DNA of 64,000 nt from positions 124,001-188,000 of the forward strand of contig NZ_JBKHKJ010000004.1 in NCBI RefSeq assembly GCF_046546515.1, written 5' to 3'. A program made the position numbers and the translations under genes. The stretch comes from Parasediminibacterium sp046546515 (GTDB lineage: Bacteria; Bacteroidota; Bacteroidia; Chitinophagales; Chitinophagaceae). Position 1 is the stretch's first letter. Each line of letters opens with the position of its first letter. Below, one piece after another: positions 35,186 through 43,764 of this stretch. Below the pieces are notes generated by a model that searched no databases, had not been told where the DNA came from, and was given only the letters and a program-made list of their open reading frames with translations.

Positions 35186-36169
35186 ATGAAGTATTGTTAC
35201 AATATTGTTTATTCCATCAGCCTGTTACTTATTTTTACTCAAAGCAATGCTCAAGTAATTGACAATACCTCCTCTTTCAAGCAAAGCCTTGGCAATAAGT
35301 ATTTCCGCTTTCATTACGACAATGATTATTTTACTGCGACAGACCAATATTATACGCAGGGCATAACACTGGAATACGCCCATCCCGCTATTCAGAAATT
35401 CTTCACATCTTCCCTCTTAGTCAAACCAAGGCATGCAGACATTGTTTATGGTTTTCGATTTGATAATTTTGGTTATACGCCAACCACAATTCTTAGTGAT
35501 ACCATCCTGCATGGTGACAGGCCATTTTGTGGAGATATGTCTGTTAGCACATTTGCCATTGCGGTAGATACATTAAGGACGCAAATCATTTCGAGTACTT
35601 TTATTATTGGATTGATGGGGGAAGGGGCTGGTGGCAGGGAATTTCAGACTACCATTCATAAATGGACTGGCAACCACATACCACAAGGTTGGCAATACCA
35701 AATAAGAAATGATATTATCCTAGATTATCAACTGAATTATGAAAAGAATGTATGGGCCTATAAAAACTTCTTCTCACTTGATGCTACATCTGCACTTAAA
35801 GTAGGAACGCATAATGATAAGGTAACAAGCGGTTTTAATTTCATGGTGGGTAACTTTAATAACCGATTTGCATCGGTTGCCAATACAAGACCAATAAGAA
35901 AAAAAGTGCAATATTATTTCTATGCGCAATTGGTTGGAGGCATAGTTGGTTATGATGCCACATTGCAAGGAGGCTTGTTCAATAAAACGAGCCCGTACAC
36001 TATCCCATCTTCTAATATCAGTCGCTTCACTTCACAATATGATTATGGCTTTGTGGTTTGTTTCAGGAAATTATACCTTGAATACACGCAATCGTATCTG
36101 ACAAAAGAATTTAGCACTGGGTTTGACCATCGCTGGGGAGGGATAAGAATTGGATTCCCTCTTTATTAG
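35186..36169 (+). CDS. LpxR-like lipid A deacylase (DUF2219 beta-barrel)
   Basis: 327 residues from ATG 35186, which gives a normal signal peptide (YNIVYSISLLLIFTQSNAQ); an in-frame ATG at 35162 would add 8 residues. Family motifs: FRFHYDNDYFTATDQYYTQG at the mature N-terminus, GEGAGGREFQTTIHKWTG (with the conserved His of the active site) and a C-terminal GFDHRWGGIRIGF closing strand. LpxR is a Ca2+-dependent outer-membrane enzyme that removes the 3'-acyloxyacyl chain of lipid A in Salmonella. Whether this distant homologue acts on lipid A is inference. Confidence 0.85.
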   Translation: MKYCYNIVYSISLLLIFTQSNAQVIDNTSSFKQSLGNKYFRFHYDNDYFTATDQYYTQGITLEYAHPAIQKFFTSSLLVKPRHADIVYGFRFDNFGYTPTTILSDTILHGDRPFCGDMSVSTFAIAVDTLRTQIISSTFIIGLMGEGAGGREFQTTIHKWTGNHIPQGWQYQIRNDIILDYQLNYEKNVWAYKNFFSLDATSALKVGTHNDKVTSGFNFMVGNFNNRFASVANTRPIRKKVQYYFYAQLVGGIVGYDATLQGGLFNKTSPYTIPSSNISRFTSQYDYGFVVCFRKLYLEYTQSYLTKEFSTGFDHRWGGIRIGFPLY

Positions 36170-36283
36170 CATTTTTCTTTTGATTTGTATTTTTAGCTTT
36201 CTTTTTAGTTGTAACTCATTGAAATACAGCATTTTAGTATTTTACTATAAATGTTTAATAGGGATTTAATGGTGATTTAATGG

Positions 36284-36367
36284 TGATTTATCGTGTATCA
36301 ATGTTGATTTATCGTGTATCAATGTTGATTTATTGTGTATCAAAGTGGATTTATTAAGTATCAATGT
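36284..36367. repeat. 21-bp tandem repeat, four units
   Basis: Four direct copies of TGATTTATCGTGTATCAATGT: the first two identical, the third with two changes, the fourth with three or four. Just before it (36260-36283) lies a 12-bp repeat of similar sequence (GGTGATTTAATG). The array starts 115 bp after the lpxR stop. Confidence 0.85.
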
Positions 36368-36437
36368 TTATGCATGTTATATGGAAAATAAACCTTCATC
36401 CATAAAGGGGTGTAATGCGAAAATGCCGCTATATGTA

Positions 36438-36727
36438 AGGGCAAACGCATCAAAATTTAATCTGCACCTAATTGCCTATTTTATTCAAAAATGCCTCTTT
36501 TCAGTCCTTTTGCCTCATAGCCGGCGGGCTTCGTCTGCCTCTCCCCCAGCCCCTCTCCTAAAGGAGTAGGGTAGCTATCGCAACTCTATTTTATCCTTTG
36601 AAAAAAATATGCTACGCATTTTTTTCAATCAGCCTGCGGCTGACCGGATAAAATAAGGTGGCTTATGCCAGGACTGGTGTCAAACTCGAAGATCCGAGTA
36701 AAATGAATTTTGATGCGTTTACCCTGT
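36438..36727. mobile_element. Element C: 290-bp MITE-like element with 10-bp target duplication
   Basis: The left end AGGGCAAACGCATCAAAATT faces the right end AATTTTGATGCGTTTACCCT as an inverted repeat with one mismatch in 20 (positions 36438-36457 and 36706-36725), plus two extra bases (GT) at the right. The 10-bp sequence GCTATATGTA occurs exactly at 36428-36437 and 36728-36737. Inside are a CCCTCTCC/GGAGTAGGG hairpin near 36551-36571 and nested inverted repeats (ATTTTATCC/GGATAAAAT around TGAAAAAAATATGC/GCATTTTTTTCA). There is no open frame for a transposase. Confidence 0.7.
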
Positions 36728-36747
36728 GCTATATGTATACCTTTACC

Positions 36748-36930
36748 TTCAACCCAGATTTTACAGTTGAAAGCTATTGCAAGCTCCAACTACTTCAAAC
36801 ACAAGCACTTGCTTGAATTTTTGGCTTTATCATAGTGTACTATGTTTGCAGCCAAAAAATCGGCCCAAGTGTTTGTCTTTATTGCATTTTAGCCTTTCAT
36901 AACGAAGTCAACTGCGAAATCTGGGTTCAA
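36748..36930. repeat. 183-bp inverted repeat with inner hairpin
   Basis: The arms 36748-36770 (TTCAACCCAGATTTTACAGT...) and 36908-36930 pair at 20 of 23 positions. Within lies a second imperfect hairpin at 36801-36876 centred on CATAGTGTACTATG, with arms starting ACAAGCACTTG and ending CAAGTGTTTGT. The 23-bp arm motif also occurs in element B at 24067-24089. Confidence 0.7.
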
Positions 36931-36964
36931 CCGCCTTTGGTTTGATGTGAAATTAGTAAAGCTA

Positions 36965-37036
36965 CTGGTATAGTCCAAAAATAAAATCCTATATGGGGGC
37001 AAAATTCCCCCATGAACATCCCAAAATTCCCCCATG
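36965..37036 (-). repeat. Block shared with element B
   Basis: On the minus strand this stretch matches element B 24104-24178 at most positions: ATGGGGGAA phrases, the ATATAGGATTTTATTTTTGG segment and GACTATACC. Read as protein, both copies keep PYRI(F/L)(I/F)LDY in frame despite a one-codon indel, but the surrounding frames differ. Confidence 0.65.
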
Positions 37037-37447
37037 ATAAATAGTCTGTGAAAGGTGTTGTGTCCTGATTTCAAGATACTGAATAATAGTTTCTCAATAC
37101 TTAGGAACGTTGTCAAAATAACTTTCCCCATTTAGACTTGGCAGGTAGTGTGTTCAGAATAGGCATAAATATCTTCGTACAGTTTTAAGCGGAGGTTTAA
37201 CCACAAAGGACACAAAGTTTTTCGCAAAGAAATACAAAAGATGCTCCCTTTTAAGTAAAACGTTTCACTTAAAGGACACAAAGAATGTTGCAGCTGGACT
37301 ACTAAACAGTAAATGTACTTACGCGTAGTATAGTTGAAAACGGCACGAAAACACTCCCTAGATTCTGAACAGCCTACCTGACAGGTATTGCAGCTACCCC
37401 CTACCCAGAATGGGGAAAGTTATTTAGGAAACGTTACTTAGCTGCCT

Positions 37448-37693
37448 TCAAGAATGTACATATTCTCGATAATTTACAACGCCGTGCAAGATTGGTTTTT
37501 GTATTGCACTTTCCGCTACAACAGTTATTTCCAAGGTATTTCCTTGGCCATCAAAAAACTCCAAGCAATAGCCATACTCCCCATTTTTGTTTTCTATTAT
37601 TTCTACAATAGTAGCAATATCCCCTTTGATAAAGCCTAATTCAGGCAAGTCTTTTGCAAGCTGTACTTCGCTATATAATTCAAATTTGTTCAT
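37448..37693 (-). CDS. DUF4926 domain protein
   Basis: 81 residues. The whole protein fits DUF4926: ELYSEVQLAKDLPELGFIKG, DIATIVEIIENKNGEYGYCL, EFFDGQGNTLEITVV. This small SH3-like beta domain is of unknown function and is often encoded directly behind a gene for another small uncharacterised protein (DUF6883 and similar). Here the upstream partner at 37704-37988 appears broken. The start ATG 37693 is 11 bp past the partner's stop codon. Confidence 0.85.
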   Translation of the reverse strand: MNKFELYSEVQLAKDLPELGFIKGDIATIVEIIENKNGEYGYCLEFFDGQGNTLEITVVAESAIQKPILHGVVNYREYVHS

Positions 37694-37703
37694 ATAAATT
37701 TTA

Positions 37704-37988
37704 TTATAGTGGGTATAAAGTTACAAAACGAAATTTATTATTTGGCAATTCTTCTAGCCAAATTGTTATAACTAGAGTATTTTTCAAAATTCCTATTACT
37801 GAATATAAGTTGCCAAATTCATTTGACTTTGATAAATCAGCATCATTGCTAATGGCAAGTTGTTTAATATGTTCTATCACAAATCGTATTCCATATTCTT
37901 TACTTCCAGAATCGGCTAGGGAAAGGCAGAGGGCTGCACAAGCTAAATAACCTGCTTTTATTTAACCTTGTACATAAGCCGGAATCAT
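37704..37988 (-). pseudogene. Broken small gene upstream of the DUF4926 gene
   Basis: From ATG 37988 the frame reads MIPAYVQG, then TAA (37962-37964), then continues open for 85 codons to the stop at 37704-37706. The distal part (EYGIRFVIEHIKQLA, TLVITIWLEELPNNKFRFVTLYPL) reads like a genuine protein C-terminus and its stop lies 11 bp before the DUF4926 start. The ending resembles DUF6883-type partners of DUF4926, but this is a weak match by eye. Either a nonsense mutation or loss of the 5' part has inactivated it; a downstream start could still give a shorter product. Confidence 0.45.
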
Positions 37989-38065
37989 TCCTTATTTTCT
38001 TTCTGATTCCAGAAAATCAGTATCATCGCAGTTCAATCAATTTGCTTATTATTAAAAAAGGAATA

Positions 38066-39718
38066 ATGAAAAATAATTTTATCCAGTTTTTAGTCGGTTT
38101 ATTAATCTTGTTTTTTTTAGTAAACAATCCCTTACAAGCCCAATGGAGCGAGTTGGGTGGAACGAATAGTTATACATTTAATAATTCTATTTGGGGTAAT
38201 ACTACTGATGCAAGCGGCAATTTGTTTGCAGGAGGCTTATTTACAAACAACAAGGGTAACAATTATATTGCCAAGTGGAACGGCAACAGTTGGCAGGAGC
38301 TTGGCATTAGCAATTTTATATTTAATAGTTTTATTGTTACACTCGCCACCGATAATAGTAGTAATTTGTACGCCGCAGGCTATTTTACGAACGGCAGCAT
38401 AAAGGAATATGTTGCTAAATGGGACGGTAATAGTTGGATGGAGCTTGGAGGTGCCAATAGTTCTACATTTAATAATCAAATAAGAAGTCTGGTCACAGAT
38501 GCCGGCGGCAATATATATGCAGCAGGCTTTTTTACTAATGGCATTGGTAAGAAGTATGTTGCAAAATGGAATGGAAGCAGTTGGAGTGAGCTTGGGGGTA
38601 TCAACAATTCTACATTTAATGATTACATAGGCAGTCTAACCACCGATGCCAGCGGCAATGTGTATGCAGCAGGCTATTTTAGGAACAGTATTAGTAAGCA
38701 GTGCGTAGAGAAATGGAACGGTAGTAGTTGGGTTGAGCTTGGGGGTACTAATAGTTCCACTTTTAATAATGAAATAAGATGTCTCACCACCGATGCCAAT
38801 GGCAATATTTATGCAGCAGGAGGTTTTACAAACAATAATGGAAAATGTTATGTAGCAAAATTTAATGGCAGCAGTTGGAGCGAGTTGGGTGGCAGTAACA
38901 ATTCTACATTTACTGATTACATTTATAGTCTCTCTACCGATGCAAGCGGGAATGTATATACAACAGGCAGGTTTAAGAATGGCAGCGGTAAATATTACGT
39001 TTCGAAATGGGACGGCAGCAGTTGGAGTGAATTAGGCGGCATCAACAGTTCTACATTTAATAATTGGATTTATAGTCTCACCACCGATGCCAACGGCAAT
39101 GTGTATGCAAGTGGGGATTTCAAGAATAGCAATGGGAACCAATATGTTGCCAAATATACTAACCAAGCTATCACCCCCCTAACCCTGACCTCCTTTACTG
39201 CCAAAGCTACAGAATACAATACAGTAAATACCAATTGGCAAACGGCCACCGAAACCAATACCAGCCATTTTATAGTAGAGCATAGTACTGATGCCAAAGA
39301 ATTTACCGCCATGGGCACCGTTGCTGCCATCGGTTCAGGCGCAAATACTTATCAGTTTACAGACTTATTCCCGAATAAAGCCATTAATTACTATCGTATG
39401 AAAATGTTGGATAAAGACGGCAGTTTTACGTATAGCAAAGTGGTGAGCGTTCAATTATCCATTGTCAATTGTCAATTGCAAATTAGCCCTAACCCTGTAA
39501 AAGAGTTGTTGACTGTGAAACTAAACAGTACTAAAAATGAAAAAGCCGTATTACAAATTGTAAATGCAGCCGGTCAAGCGGTAAAGCAAATTTCCATTTC
39601 CATACAAGTTGGGGCTAACAAAACAATTGTTCCCATCAGCATCCTTGCCAATGGCAGCTATACATTAAAAGTAAAATCAGAAAGCAATTGCTGGCAAGAA
39701 CGGTTTGTAAAGGAATAA
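38066..39718 (+). CDS. T9SS-exported SBBP-repeat (beta-propeller-like) protein
   Basis: 550 residues from ATG 38066 (a TTG at 38042 is less likely); the signal peptide ends near NPLQAQ. Seven tandem repeats of 48-49 residues follow, each with WSELGG...STFNN, TDASGNVYAAGYF and KYVAKWNGSS, matching SBBP repeats; seven units could close a seven-bladed propeller. Next come a fibronectin-like region (LTSFTAKATEYNTVNTNWQT) and a type A T9SS sorting domain (ISPNPVKELLTVKLN ... GSYTLKVKSE ... RFVKE). It is probably secreted or anchored at the outer surface. Confidence 0.9.
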   Translation: MKNNFIQFLVGLLILFFLVNNPLQAQWSELGGTNSYTFNNSIWGNTTDASGNLFAGGLFTNNKGNNYIAKWNGNSWQELGISNFIFNSFIVTLATDNSSNLYAAGYFTNGSIKEYVAKWDGNSWMELGGANSSTFNNQIRSLVTDAGGNIYAAGFFTNGIGKKYVAKWNGSSWSELGGINNSTFNDYIGSLTTDASGNVYAAGYFRNSISKQCVEKWNGSSWVELGGTNSSTFNNEIRCLTTDANGNIYAAGGFTNNNGKCYVAKFNGSSWSELGGSNNSTFTDYIYSLSTDASGNVYTTGRFKNGSGKYYVSKWDGSSWSELGGINSSTFNNWIYSLTTDANGNVYASGDFKNSNGNQYVAKYTNQAITPLTLTSFTAKATEYNTVNTNWQTATETNTSHFIVEHSTDAKEFTAMGTVAAIGSGANTYQFTDLFPNKAINYYRMKMLDKDGSFTYSKVVSVQLSIVNCQLQISPNPVKELLTVKLNSTKNEKAVLQIVNAAGQAVKQISISIQVGANKTIVPISILANGSYTLKVKSESNCWQERFVKE

Positions 39719-39849
39719 AAAATCACAACGCCATATGGTTCTAATTACTTTTGGAGCTGTTTTTAAATTATTGAGTACAAATTTCTCGTCATTTTCTCCT
39801 CGCTCAATATATTCATACCTCGGGAGAATACCCTAACTGGAAATAAAAA

Positions 39850-39875
39850 AAGCCCCTGCATTCCTGCAAGGGCTT
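39850..39875. terminator. Two-way terminator between convergent genes
   Basis: AGCCCCTGCA, loop TTCC, TGCAAGGGCT, preceded by a run of A and followed by a run of T, so it can act for both the SBBP gene (+) and dnaK (-). One C-A mismatch interrupts the stem. Confidence 0.85.
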
Positions 39876-39899
39876 TTTATTTAAAATTATAATCAGTGA

Positions 39900-41795
39900 T
39901 TATTTCACTTCTTCAAACTCTGCATCTGTTACAGTTTCAGCATCTTGTGGTGCTGCGCCTGCGCCTTGTGGTTGTTCGCCACCTGCGCCTGGTGCGCCAC
40001 CTTTGTAAATGTCTTCGCTGGCGGCTGTCCATGCGGTGTTTAGTTCTGCCATGGCAGTATCAATAGCAGCAATGTCCTGAGCTTTGTGTGCTTCCTTCAA
40101 CTTGTTGAGTGAAGTTTCAATAGCGCCTTTCTTGTCGGCAGGTATCTTGTCGCCATATTCTTTAAACTGTTTTTCAGTTTGGAATATCAAGCTATCAGCA
40201 GCATTTATTTTTTCAATTTGCTCCCTTGCTGCTTTGTCGCTGGCTTCGTTGGCTTTTGCTTCGGCTTTCATTTTTTCAACTTCTTCCTTGCTCAAGCCGC
40301 TGCCAGCTTCAATGCGTATTTTTTGTTCCTTGCCAGTGCCTTTGTCTTTTGCACTTACATGCAACATACCGTTGGCATCAATATCAAAAGTAACTTCAAT
40401 TTGAGGAACACCCCTTGGTGCTGGCGGTATACCATCTAGGTTAAACATACCCAAGCTCTTGTTTTGCGTAGCCAATGGCCTTTCGCCTTGCAATACATGT
40501 ATTTGCACGCCGGGCTGGTTGTCGCTAGCGGTAGAGTAAGTTTCTGTTTTCCTTGTTGGGATGGTGGTGTTGCTGCTAATCATGGTGGTCATAACACCGC
40601 CCATGGTTTCGATACCCAAGCTAAGGGGGGTAACGTCTAGCAGTAATACATCTTTAACCTCACCTGTCAAAACGCCACCTTGTATAGCAGCACCTACGGC
40701 AACTACTTCATCTGGGTTAACGCCTTTGTTTGGTTTTTTGCCAAAGAATTTTTCTACAATTTCTTGTACTTTAGGGATACGAGTGCTACCCCCTACCAAT
40801 ATTACTTCGTCAATTTGAGAAATATTGTAGCCAGCATCTTTCAATGCAGCTTCGCAAGGTTTCAAGCAACGAGCAAACAAATTATCTGCCAATGCTTCAA
40901 ATTTAGCACGGGTCAATTTCTTTACCAAGTGCTTAGGAACGCCGTCCACAGCAGTAATATAAGGAAGATTGATTTCAGTTTCTGAAGAAGAACTCAACTC
41001 TACTTTTGCTTTTTCAGAAGCTTCTTTCAAGCGTTGCAAAGCCATAGGGTCTTTACGCAAGTCAATTGCTTCTTCCGCTTTAAAGTCAGCAGCCAACCAG
41101 TCCATGATTACTTTATCAAAGTCATCACCACCTAAGTGTGTATCACCGTTGGTAGATTTTACTTCAAATACGCCATCGCCTAGTTCCAATACAGAAATAT
41201 CGAATGTGCCACCACCAAGGTCAAACACAGCAATTTTTTGGTCAGCGTGCTTTTTATCCAAGCCATAAGCCAATGCTGCGGCTGTAGGCTCGTTTACTAT
41301 ACGGCGAACATTCAGGCCAGCAATTTCACCAGCTTCTTTGGTAGCTTGGCGTTGTGCATCATTAAAGTAAGCAGGAACGGTAATTACTGCATCTGTTACT
41401 TCTGTACCCAAATAGTCTTCAGCTGTTTTTTTCATTTTCTGCAAAACCATTGCAGAAATTTCTTGTGGTGTATATAAACGGCCATCAATATCTACACGAA
41501 CGGTGTTGTTGTCGCCCTGAACTACTTTATAACCCCAATGGCTTTTTTCTTCTGTTACCTCATCAAAACGACGGCCCATGAAACGTTTTACCGAAGCGAT
41601 AGTGTTTTGAGGGTTGGTGATTGCTTGGCGTTTTGCGGCATCACCCACTTTACGTTCGCCATTTTTCAAGAAACCAACAATGGAAGGGGTCGTGCGGCGC
41701 CCTTCTTCGTTTGCTATTACAACTGGTTCGTTGCCTTCCATCACAGAAACGCAACTGTTTGTTGTTCCTAAGTCTATACCAATAATTTTGCCCAT
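39900..41795 (-). CDS. dnaK: Chaperone DnaK (Hsp70)
   Basis: 631 residues. ATPase domain signatures are GIDLGTTNSCVSVMEG (phosphate 1), AVFDLGGGTFDISVLELG (phosphate 2) and VILVGGSTRIPKVQEIV (adenosine). The substrate-binding domain starts after DVLLLDVTPLSLGIETMGG, the lid is the Lys/Glu-rich helical part, and the C-terminal tail is Gly/Pro/Gln-rich and ends in VTDAEFEEVK, the conserved EEV-type ending. It is a major cytoplasmic folding chaperone, encoded here alone, without grpE or dnaJ. Confidence 0.98.
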   Translation of the reverse strand: MGKIIGIDLGTTNSCVSVMEGNEPVVIANEEGRRTTPSIVGFLKNGERKVGDAAKRQAITNPQNTIASVKRFMGRRFDEVTEEKSHWGYKVVQGDNNTVRVDIDGRLYTPQEISAMVLQKMKKTAEDYLGTEVTDAVITVPAYFNDAQRQATKEAGEIAGLNVRRIVNEPTAAALAYGLDKKHADQKIAVFDLGGGTFDISVLELGDGVFEVKSTNGDTHLGGDDFDKVIMDWLAADFKAEEAIDLRKDPMALQRLKEASEKAKVELSSSSETEINLPYITAVDGVPKHLVKKLTRAKFEALADNLFARCLKPCEAALKDAGYNISQIDEVILVGGSTRIPKVQEIVEKFFGKKPNKGVNPDEVVAVGAAIQGGVLTGEVKDVLLLDVTPLSLGIETMGGVMTTMISSNTTIPTRKTETYSTASDNQPGVQIHVLQGERPLATQNKSLGMFNLDGIPPAPRGVPQIEVTFDIDANGMLHVSAKDKGTGKEQKIRIEAGSGLSKEEVEKMKAEAKANEASDKAAREQIEKINAADSLIFQTEKQFKEYGDKIPADKKGAIETSLNKLKEAHKAQDIAAIDTAMAELNTAWTAASEDIYKGGAPGAGGEQPQGAGAAPQDAETVTDAEFEEVK

Positions 41796-41956
41796 AATAT
41801 TTTATTTTACAAAACTTAATTTGTCAATCATTATGCCATAACGGGAATAGGGTGCAAAATTGTCAGCCATGCCATAGAATACTGATATTATGTACGTTAG
41901 CGGTTTATTTTAATGACGTTATTGCATAGGTATATATGCATTATACCATTTTAAGC

Positions 41957-42685
41957 CTAAGTAACGTTCTGTATAAAAGCATCAAAACTCCCAACCCCTA
42001 ATACTTTTTCCGAGATAAAGCCTTCGGCATATTGCACACCAATGCGTTTGCCCAGCATTAACGCCCTTGCCTTTACCGTTTCTAAAAACTGTGGGGAGGA
42101 TATATAGGTTTGTGGTTCGTCAGTACCGGGACTGTTAAACTGTGTAGTATAGCAAAGTATCGCTTCTATTTTTTTGTCATGCGCAGCAGTTATGTCCATC
42201 ACGAAAGAAGGTTGAATAAACCTGTCTTGTATATAATGGAATATATATTTCGGCCTCCATGCTTCTTGGGGTTGCCCTTCGCTAAGGGTTTCTATTTTAC
42301 GCAAACCCGATAAAAAAGCTGCATCCGATACCAGCTTGGCACTACGCCCATGATCGGGGTGGCGGTCTTCTGGGGCATTGCATAAGATAATGTCTGGCTG
42401 GTACTTCCTAATGGCAGCAATCACCAACCGTTGGTGGGCTTCATCGTTCTGGAAAAAGCCGTCTGCCATTTTCAGGTTTTCCCTTATGGTTGCCCCCATC
42501 ACTTTTGCAGCATTGGCGGCTTCTGTGTATCGGGTTTCAACACTGCCACGGGTGCCTAGCTCGCCTTGGGTAAGGTCTATAATGCCTACTTTTTTGCCTT
42601 CGGCAATGGCAGTGATGATAGTGCCGCTGCAACCTAGTTCCACATCGTCTGGGTGAACGCCAAAAGCTAGTATATCTAATTTCAT
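41957..42685 (-). CDS. bshB1: Bacillithiol biosynthesis deacetylase BshB1
   Basis: 242 residues from ATG 42685 (MKLDILAFGVHPDDVELG). The LmbE/PIG-L deacetylase metal site is HPDD (His11, Asp13, Asp14) plus PEDRHPDHGRSAKL later. Family-specific segments include DLTQGELGTRGSVETRYTEA and IKYQPDI-like KYQPDIILCNAPEDRH. It removes the acetyl group from GlcNAc-malate in the synthesis of bacillithiol, the low-molecular-weight thiol used by many Bacteroidota and Firmicutes. It lies upstream of no other bsh gene here. Confidence 0.94.
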   Translation of the reverse strand: MKLDILAFGVHPDDVELGCSGTIITAIAEGKKVGIIDLTQGELGTRGSVETRYTEAANAAKVMGATIRENLKMADGFFQNDEAHQRLVIAAIRKYQPDIILCNAPEDRHPDHGRSAKLVSDAAFLSGLRKIETLSEGQPQEAWRPKYIFHYIQDRFIQPSFVMDITAAHDKKIEAILCYTTQFNSPGTDEPQTYISSPQFLETVKARALMLGKRIGVQYAEGFISEKVLGVGSFDAFIQNVT

Positions 42686-42701
42686 AGTTTGTTTTTTAGT
42701 A

Positions 42702-42787
42702 GCCACTAAGGCACAAAGGCTCAAAGAGGCACGAAGTTATTTCCTTTTCTTCTTAGTGTTGCTTCGAGCCTTTCTGCCTTAGTGGCA
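42702..42787. repeat. Z-repeat copy 7
   Basis: GCCACTAAGGCACAAAGGCT at the left; AGCCTTTCTGCCTTAGTGGC at the right. This shorter copy (86 bp) folds with few mismatches. It sits just upstream of bshB1 and downstream of rpmE, next to the rpmE terminator. Confidence 0.8.
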
Positions 42788-42806
42788 AAATAATAAACAA
42801 AAAAAA

Positions 42807-42827
42807 TCCCGTTCAATAAAAACGGGA
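42807..42827 (-). terminator. Terminator of rpmE (L31)
   Basis: Stem TCCCGTT/AACGGGA with a 7-base loop; on the minus strand the stem is followed by eight T. It lies 34 bp after the L31 stop codon. Confidence 0.85.
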
Positions 42828-42860
42828 CATTTTTTAATGTTATTGATAAAAGAAAGGTGA

Positions 42861-43112
42861 TTAGTCTTTCTTGGCATAACGTTTTTTGAACTTGTCGATA
42901 CGGCCTGCAGTATCAACCAATACATTTTTACCAGTGTAAAAAGGGTGTGAAGTATTGGAAATTTCCAATTTCACTACAGGGTATTCTTTACCATCTTCCC
43001 ATACAATTGTTTCTCTTGTATTGGCGGTAGATTTGCTTAAAAATGAAGTCCCGTTACTCATGTCTTTAAAAACGATAAAGCGGTAACTAGTAGGGTGGAT
43101 ACCTTTTTTCAT
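42861..43112 (-). CDS. rpmE2: 50S ribosomal protein L31, type B
   Basis: 83 residues. MKKGIHPTSYRFIVFKDMSNG and NTSHPFYTGKNVLVDTAGRIDKFKKRY are L31 signatures. The zinc-binding cysteines of the type A protein are absent, as in type B forms, and the protein is longer than type A. In many Bacteroidota this is the only L31 gene, so zinc-dependent switching is not implied. Confidence 0.95.
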   Translation of the reverse strand: MKKGIHPTSYRFIVFKDMSNGTSFLSKSTANTRETIVWEDGKEYPVVKLEISNTSHPFYTGKNVLVDTAGRIDKFKKRYAKKD

Positions 43113-43237
43113 ATATTTCTTTTTAATGAAGGTTATACGGATTTTGCCGTATTATTATTTTTATTTTATGGGCAGCAAAAGTAGGAAGTAATCTTTATGC
43201 AGCCAAAACTAATTATACCAAGGATAAATGATTTGGT

Positions 43238-43272
43238 TCTAAAATTCTTAATTCCTAATTTATAATTCCTAA
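43238..43272. repeat. Short AT-rich repeat phrases downstream of yajQ
   Basis: AATTCTTAATTCCTAATTTA followed by TAATTCCTAATTAAC, the same phrases as in the pntAA-pntAB spacer, ending at the yajQ stop codon. Confidence 0.55.
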
Positions 43273-43764
43273 TTAACTTTTCATATTGTCAAACTGCAAG
43301 GGGAAGCCCAGCCCTGCTGCCCTGCATTTGGCCATTACTTCTTGCAGGTCGTCTATTTTTTTGCCAGTTACCCTTACTATATTATCCATGATGGCAGCCT
43401 GCACTTTTATGCCGCTGTCTTTTATCAGCTTCACTATTTTTTTTGCATCGTCCTGTTTTAGCCCATTGCGGACGGATACTTCTTTTTTTACCACTTTGCC
43501 GCTAGGGTAGGCCTCTTTTTCAAAGTCGAACGCATTGGCATCTATGCCTTGCTTCATGCCCCTGCTTATCAGCACGTCTATAATCTGTTGCAGCTTCATG
43601 TCGCTGTCGGCCTCTAGCTTCACGATAAAATCTTTTTTATTCAGCTCTATTACTACATGGCTGTTTTTAAAATCGAACCTGTTTTCTATTTCTTTTTTTA
43701 CGGTATTGATGGCGTTGTCTAGAGTTTGCAAGTCAACTTTACTGGCAATATCAAATGATGGCAT
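43273..43764 (-). CDS. yajQ: YajQ family cyclic di-GMP-binding protein (DUF520)
   Basis: 163 residues from ATG 43764 (MPSFDIASKVDLQTLDNAIN, the canonical family start; the frame is open to 43797). Other conserved parts are EIENRFDFKNSHVVIELNKK, LISRGMKQGIDANAFDF, VSVRNGLKQDDAKKIVKLIK and MAKCRAAGLGFPLQFDNMK. Some family members bind cyclic di-GMP and act as transcription co-factors; many bind nucleic acid. The exact role here is unknown. Confidence 0.95.
   Translation of the reverse strand: MPSFDIASKVDLQTLDNAINTVKKEIENRFDFKNSHVVIELNKKDFIVKLEADSDMKLQQIIDVLISRGMKQGIDANAFDFEKEAYPSGKVVKKEVSVRNGLKQDDAKKIVKLIKDSGIKVQAAIMDNIVRVTGKKIDDLQEVMAKCRAAGLGFPLQFDNMKS

Larger units (their letters stand above)
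36170..37447. other. 1.3-kb gene-free region made of stacked repeats
   Basis: Between lpxR and the DUF4926 gene no coding sequence can be supported, although short open frames exist at 36333-36569 (+) and 36889-37131 (-). From left to right it holds a 21-bp tandem array, element C with its 10-bp flanking duplication, a 183-bp inverted repeat with an inner hairpin, a block shared with element B, and a degenerate Z-repeat arm (37199-37275). It looks like a repeated landing site for small elements. Confidence 0.75.

Noticed and set aside
36333..36569. 78-residue plus-strand frame
   Set aside because: It runs across the 21-bp array and into element C, so its codons are repeat sequence and not conserved coding DNA.
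41796..41900. Promoter of dnaK with TTTG and a TAATGATTG-like box
   Set aside because: The box does not fit TAnnTTTG at the right length, and no CIRCE-type inverted repeat is present; too weak to list.
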